Assembly (NCBI GenBank): GCA_001579985.1
Contig: LRSR01007938.1
Coordinates: forward strand, 1 to 64,000
Origin: Hypsibius dujardini
Taxonomy: Eukaryota > Tardigrada > Eutardigrada > Parachela > Hypsibiidae
Length of the DNA: 64,000 nucleotides
Reading direction: 5' to 3'
Every line of letters starts with the position of its first letter. Position 1 is the stretch's first letter. The position numbers and the translations under genes were made by a program. The notes beneath the pieces were generated by a model. The model ran no database searches, was not told the DNA's origin, and saw only the letters and a list, made by a program, of their open reading frames with translations. Below are positions 58,901 through 64,000 of this stretch, piece by piece.

Positions 58901-60425
58901 TTTGGTAGATAGAAAAAACGATTAACTTTTAGTTTGGTAATCTTTTTTAAAAGTATAGAAAACATGCGAACCGTCGTTTTGACGCAGTTTACACGCATCC
59001 ATGAATATAAGGTACAGTAAAGAAAAAAACAACCCGGCACTGTAAAAGTGTTAACCCTCTGGTAGCCCGGTGTTTTAGGTATACGGGTAATACTGCGTCA
59101 GCCAAAGTTGGCTTGAATAGGCAAAGTACCTAACTTGAATGGTTGACATGACTAGGGTTCATTTGGCACTTTCCCTGCCCAGTTAGTGCCGTACCGCCAG
59201 GCGGCGCTGTTGCGCCTTCACACAACAACTTGACAACAGCTGACATTTTGCCGATAGCGAATCAAAACATCTTCTTAATGAGTTCAACTTTTTGATTCCG
59301 CTCACGATTGCTTGTTTACTTCATTTTCAACTGGATTTTATTGGTATGGTCGTTAGTTATAACTCTTTTTAATTTCGAAGCTCGGAAATTTTTTTCAACA
59401 CACACCGCAAGTTAGTATACATGCTTTTTAAGTTTAAGCCAAGTTTGGCTTAATCAGTTCTACTACTTCCAATTTTTTTTCTCAAAAGTTGTTTTTACTT
59501 TATATTTTACGGTTCTGTAATAGGATGAAAGCAAAAACCGTATCTAAAAAGTCCAAATGCTTGATGAGCAAATTGAGTCTGAAGGAAGAATTAAGCCACT
59601 GTAAGCTGACCGACACTCAGAGGGTTAAAGGTGTATATTTTAAACGCACCACATGTCGAAATTAGTGCACGAATGGTGAACATTGTTATATTATCTCTTG
59701 TTGCTTACTCTAAGGCGGATTTTCTGTACTCTGTTCACATTACTTTTATGGTAGCTTGGTTGATTAGGATCTGGAAGGCACGCCATAGGACAATATGCAG
59801 CAGCTGATTAGCAAATCTCTCACGTCTTTTAACATTGTTTAAAGGGTGCCTCGAGCGTCCAAGAGTGTAATCAGTATGTCCTCTGATTTTATTTAACCCG
59901 GCACGTTGTCAGTTTTTAAGATAGATGTACGTTGACCTGAAATGATATTTTGGACTGGATGAAACTTAATATAGTATTGGAATATGTGGCTTCATTATTA
60001 AATGAATTGATCAAGAGATGATGAACACTGAACCAAAAGCACGATTTCTTTTGGGCATTCTGTTGTGCCACAATGCAACCGCGAGGCCCAGACTAACGAG
60101 AACAGACGCTTTACAAAGAAACACCTGTGCAAAAAAGTCTGAAGACGACGATCGCAAGCGGAAATCTCAGATGTGTCTCGAGTAAGACGGAAGACACATA
60201 TCATATATTTATAGTAAGCACTTTACCTTCAAAATAAGCGAATACTGCTTCGCCGGGCTGGAAATTGTCCGCTTTCCCAACCGTACATAGTAGACTATTA
60301 TGGAAAGGGGGACCGTTGACAGGTTGAGAGCTACAACTGGGAACTCTCCACAACTTTGAAGCTCCATTGTTAGACATTGCAGACGGTTGTCGATCAAATA
60401 ATTTGGGTACGGGACAACAAAGCAT
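49917..60425 (-). CDS. PWWP-domain chromatin protein, five exons, 870 aa
   Basis: Exons: 60425-60227, 57330-57014, 54951-54292, 53035-52525, 50842-49917. All are GT-AG, with phases 1, 0, 0, 1 consistent. The PWWP domain starts near residue 56 and spans the exon 1/2 junction: FQPGEAVFAYFEG, then RPPWPGWILNPDD. This is the methyl-lysine/DNA-binding module of HDGF-, LEDGF- and MUM1-type proteins, so a nuclear chromatin role is likely. Exon 3 is low-complexity, acidic and Ser/Pro-rich. It ends with a basic patch containing GGKRGRGLRGNARPPRR, which is AT-hook-like, and KRKYVVRNPRKARK. Exons 4 and 5 encode a long folded region I do not recognise (PVWIIEHFLLAFNDGVWLL, then FFLVKLLFDINRPLP). The start ATG at 60425 is the first in frame. 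A second ATG sits 16 codons on. Introns of 0.7-2.9 kb are the longest here. Confidence 0.85.
51245..51330. repeat. G11 run plus CAGA-like simple repeat
   Basis: GGCGG followed by an unbroken G run, then AGACAGG, AGACAGG and related units. The G run could form a quadruplex or be an assembly length error. Confidence 0.75.
52172..52200. repeat. (TA)n microsatellite
   Basis: Short TATATA tract in PWWP gene intron 4. Confidence 0.85.
53203..53878. repeat. Diverged direct repeat pair (53203-53265 and 53812-53878)
   Basis: Two segments of about 65 bp resemble each other: TTCAGAGGTCGGATTCAAAT, GCACTATGTTTTTCT, GCTCTATTTATG; and TTCAAAGGCCGAACTCAAAA, GCATTATATTTTTCT, GCTATATTTATG. Probably an old interspersed repeat or local duplication. 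Confidence 0.55.
53268..53389. repeat. Hairpin-forming inverted repeat in PWWP intron 3
   Basis: Arms 53268-53304 and 53354-53389 pair over about 36 bp with four or five mismatches (CTTCGTCATTGAGATGA against TCATCTCAATGACGAAG). The loop is about 49 bp. It may be a small MITE end-pair or a structured intronic RNA. Confidence 0.8.
54952..57013 (-). other. PWWP gene intron 2
   Basis: 2.06 kb. A short ATAC(G)TACC tandem (56815-56850) is present. No other feature recognised. Confidence 0.6.
57331..60226 (-). other. PWWP gene intron 1
   Basis: 2.9 kb, AT-rich, splitting the PWWP domain inside EG/RPP. No exon or mobile element recognised in it. Confidence 0.6.
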
Positions 60426-63400
60426 TGCGGCACTAACTGCTACACTCTAATTAAACGACACTCGTTGTGTTGCGACTCCGGGAAGTGCTTGTATCAAACT
60501 GCCGGTTCATTAAAGTCGTATCTGCAGGTCTTTTTTTTCACCATTTGTAGACCGGTTATTTTTTACGGCAAGCAAGTAACGTTTGTTCATTAAGAGTTGC
60601 GGGCTTGCCCCATTCTTATTTCGCCGTCTCACGAGATAGTCTTATTAAGAAATAATTTCTGGGCTTGGCCCGTCATTCTGTTACGTAAAGTCAAAAGCCT
60701 GAAGCACAGAAAAGTTGAAAGCTGTTGAGCATCGAGTAATAAATCTTCGCCGAAATTTCCCTTGTTGTGGGCAGGCTACAGCTATGCAGAAGAAGACGGT
60801 GTTAATTGATTATTCGAAAAAATTCTCCTCAGCTGTGCGCGAGACAAAATTCGTCACATCAAAATATTCTGACGCTAATATTTTTTTGCTTGGTCCGAGT
60901 AAACTTAGTTTTGCAGTATAAATCCTCCGTCAATAATAAACCTTAAAAAACATTTTCTCAGTTCACGCCAATCTCTGTTTTGCATTTTATTTTGTTAGGT
61001 CGCTCATCACTTTGCGTTTCCTCTCCTTAACATAAAATGAGGTGCATGAATAATTTATTATAATTTCAGAATCATCGATCAATTCTTATGAAATGGGCTG
61101 ACTTGTCCTGATCTTGGTAAAGAAGGGAAAAAGCACAAATCATGAAAACCGCAAAGATAAAAATATTCGTAAATTTACGTAATTACATAGGACAATTTTC
61201 GTTTTCTGAAAGAAGAAATGTAAATGTAAATTTTTTAAGAATGGTTATATTATTGATAACTTTAGGTTTGTAGGTCAGAGCGGCGTTGAAAAATAACTTT
61301 TGTCTCGCACAGTTTAAAGGTTGTAAAATAGTGATAGTTCTATTTCTTGATATTTTCATTGAAAAACCCACATTTCTAAATATTGCTAAACAGACATTTT
61401 GATCCTGTCACGACTCTGAATGAAGTTTGAATCAATTGCCAAAAACAATTTGCAGCTTTCTCTTTCTATCGGCAAAATCGTTCAAGCGAGTTTAAAAAGT
61501 ACGGCAATCGGAACGTTTTATTGGAAACCGCAATTGGAAACCGCATGTTTTAGGTCGTCCGATTAATTGAAACTAAATAATTCAAATTTAAAAAATGCAA
61601 ATAAATAAAGTTGCCACGGTAAGTATGTCAGACAAGGCAAGCAGAAGCTTAGAAATTTTTCTCAAACATGCACGTTTTTGCAAAGTAACGGAAATTTGAG
61701 TCTTGCTAAGAGAATGATCAATAAGTACATGTGGGCGTCAGTTCATAAAACCGTTTCACAAAAATCTCGTCGCATTTATACATAATTCGATGAGAAACCA
61801 ATTATTTGGCATCACCTTTTTGATGCCTTCCTGGCTGTCAGTCACTGGCGGGTAGAAAGGACCTGGCACGTGGGGCACGTAACCTTGTGAGTTCTGTTCA
61901 CAAGGTAACTAACGATGCTCATTCACGTGAGTCGTGCTCAGCACTGAACATACGATCAGATGAACTGCAGACGGTCCATCCACATAAAGCTTAATAAAGC
62001 AATAAAAACAATTATCAGACAGAAGATTTCGTTCAAAAACAATATTTGAAGACGAAAGAAAGCCATGAGTTGTTCAGGAATTTCTTTCAAAGCAGTAATC
62101 AAACTGTGGCAGAACTATTTTCCTTAGGCCTCCCTCCCCACCCACTCCCTCATACATCGAAAAATGCAACTTGGTGAAATTACAAAACCGTGGCTGGAAT
62201 TGGAACGCCACGAATAATTTTCTAGTACTGACGCTGCTGTTGAGTGTTATAAGAACACGTTGCAGTGAATTTCGAACCATGAAATGTGTCGGAAAATTTA
62301 GTTTCTTGTGAGGTGTACAATCAAAAGGACAGAAAAAACAATGAGAAATCAAAGACTTTTAAATATACTAACAAATTTGAAATGAATGAACCGAAAGTTG
62401 CGACAGAGAGAAAATAACTTGCTCAAATAATATCTGGTTTGACGTATTGATAGAGCGACTCGTCTTTTTAATTATCTCATAATAAATGAAAAGAAAGTAT
62501 GTCGAGGATGACAGCGCTTTTTATTTTAGTCAGCGCATGCCCCAGGCGATCCGCCACTTCTTGATCAGGCTCACGCGCAGCTCTGACAGTGTTTCAAACG
62601 TACAAGATCATCACCCATTTCCCAGAGACCGGTTTCGACATACGTCAAATTAAATCGCTCTTCCCAAGCAATTTCGAACGCAATTTCGGAATAACGGAAC
62701 GCAAAAGTATGCATTCGCCCTCCCTCTCTCCACGTAGTTTGGTGGTCTCTTGGGTTTCGTTTACCCGTTAATGCCTGTCACAGGGCTTGGACTTTATTTC
62801 CGGACCCACAGTACTTTCGCTGTTTAAACTTTGTATATTTAAGGAGAATGAATAATTTCAAGCTTTTTTACGATGACTTTACACATTTTTCGGTCCTTCA
62901 AAGTGACCAACGTCCAATGGGACAATGTGGAAGAACAGTTGACCGAAGAGTGGGCTAGTCAACTATTCACAACCATTCTAAAACATACAATCAACGAATC
63001 AATGTACAACTTTCATGAGAAAGTTATCTTAGTGAATTTCAACAAAGTTTGTTTGTCTTTTTTCTTCACTAGCCACTCTGCCTTTTCAACCTTTGTGTGA
63101 TTCCTCAAGACTTATTCCAATTAAAGATTACAACAATTCTTATATTGTCATCATTTTTTATACTGTAACGGCGTTCGGCGACCACAGTAACCCAAAGACT
63201 AAAATAGCCGACTTTGGCAATTTCGCTCAGACATTGGTTAGTCACCAAATAGTTAGCTGTGATTTTTGGTTTTAGGGCAACAGCTTAACTGTTTACATCA
63301 CTTTAATTTGTAGAAATTTTTCAAACCATTTATACGATGAAATATGACAAGTCGTCGTGTCGTCATTTGACGTCATTAGCCGTTGTAAATGTTATCATCC

Positions 63401-63841
63401 CCCTCGTGCTTAGCCCAGCACGTGTTTTGTAGAGTTAGCGCAACTGTTGCAGAACCCGTCAGGTACTCTATACTACACCGGACATTTAAAAGGAAGGACA
63501 TTACCTTTTTTTGTTTAGCGACAACAAGAGTGACTCACTAAATACAAAGACTGTCGGCGAGAAAAAAACAACTTCTCGCTCAATGACGTTATCTCGACCG
63601 CAACAGGTATTGCATTTACGTACAAACAATTGAAAATTGTCTTGTGTGTTGGCCGGAAATGTCGTCATTCAATTTTTCTCTGTTGTACCGCTAAACCTGA
63701 AACTTGTATATATTCAAAGGCAAACCCAGCACAAAAAATCATTCAGTACTCTTAACTAATAATTTCTTTCGAATTTCGTGTCTGATTTTCTTCTTCGCAT
63801 ACAAAGACATATTTCTCGAAAAGCCTCACCTCTTTAAGAGA
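60426..63841. other. Intergenic, nothing firmly recognised
   Basis: Contains the promoter region of the PWWP gene and upstream DNA of the gene at 63842. A small stem-loop (GTAACCTTGTGA / TTCACAAGGTAAC) lies at 61879-61908. Frames at 62589-62771 and 62873-63100 have no clear domain. Confidence 0.4.
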
Positions 63842-64000
63842 ATGACTGTTGCCGTTGCCACAATTCTCCTAGTTTGCGCATGTAGTGCCTACGCTAGTAA
63901 GTTACAACACTGAAAAGTTAGCGAACTAAGTGGTTGCCATTATTAAATTTGTTTTGTTGAAGATCCCTACTCATCCTACGGACCCATGCCGGCACCATAT
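63842..64000 (+). CDS. Secreted protein, first two exons, cut by window end
   Basis: Exon 1 (63842-63896) is a compact signal peptide, MTVAVATILLVCACSAYA. A GTAAGT donor follows, and exon 2 starts after TTGAAG at 63963 with phase 1. It reads NPYSSYGPMPAPY to the edge, a Pro/Tyr/Ser/Gly-rich beginning. Such composition is seen in cuticle, silk-like and glandular proteins, but the family cannot be named from 30 residues. Confidence 0.7.

Noticed and set aside
1-64000. tRNA, rRNA or snRNA genes
   Set aside because: None recognised by eye. A covariance-model scan would be needed to exclude small ones.

Overview
The window comes from an invertebrate animal nuclear genome. Genes are split by short GT-AG introns (about 50-100 bp, a few of several hundred bp to 3 kb), there is no operon structure, and microsatellites, minisatellites, foldback repeats and solo LTRs are frequent. 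Gene content (GH37 trehalase, astacins, SUEL-type and bulb-type lectins, a rhodopsin-family GPCR, a PWWP protein) fits a small ecdysozoan-like animal. A tardigrade is possible, but the sequence alone does not decide it. All gene models are hand-assembled from frame and splice-site continuity.

Layout. 1-1033 (+): 3' end of a trehalase gene. 2.1-6.8 kb: a GTTGC-core minisatellite abutting a 3.6 kb element with inverted arms of about 480 bp and an extra solo arm. 7.4-8.2 kb (-): a two-exon gene for an orphan single-pass membrane protein. 9.8-10.4 kb: a solo LTR and a perfect-looking hairpin. 11.1-21.3 kb (+): the most unusual part, two tandem multi-exon genes. The first (11 exons) encodes a P-loop ATPase with a C-terminal PHD-like finger. 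The second (9 exons) encodes a protein with CxC cysteine clusters and a KDZ-transposase-like C-terminus. Each carries one apparent defect: a TGA inside Walker A of the ATPase, and a frame slip at an 11-C run in the CxC gene. 21.8-22.1 kb: a second GCAAC-core minisatellite.

22.7-35.6 kb is a rearranged cluster of secreted-protein genes: an astacin remnant, three copies (A, B, C) of an undescribed cysteine-rich secreted family, and an astacin whose zinc motif reads HQxxH instead of HExxH. A quasi-palindrome of about 0.7 kb at 33.9-34.6 kb carries a second, inverted copy of the astacin propeptide exon, so transcription diverges from it. 37.1 kb (-): SUEL-type lectin exon. 39.2-40.5 kb (+): decayed GPCR lacking TM3-TM5. 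43.6 kb (+): bulb-type lectin with a Thr-rich tail. 46.2 kb (+): three-repeat cysteine-rich protein. 49.9-60.4 kb (-): five-exon PWWP-domain chromatin protein. 63.8 kb (+): first exons of a secreted protein cut by the window end.

The two solo LTRs at 9.8 and 24.9 kb face each other around the 15 kb two-gene module and at first look like terminal inverted repeats. Each has its own 4-bp target duplication, so they are independent insertions.
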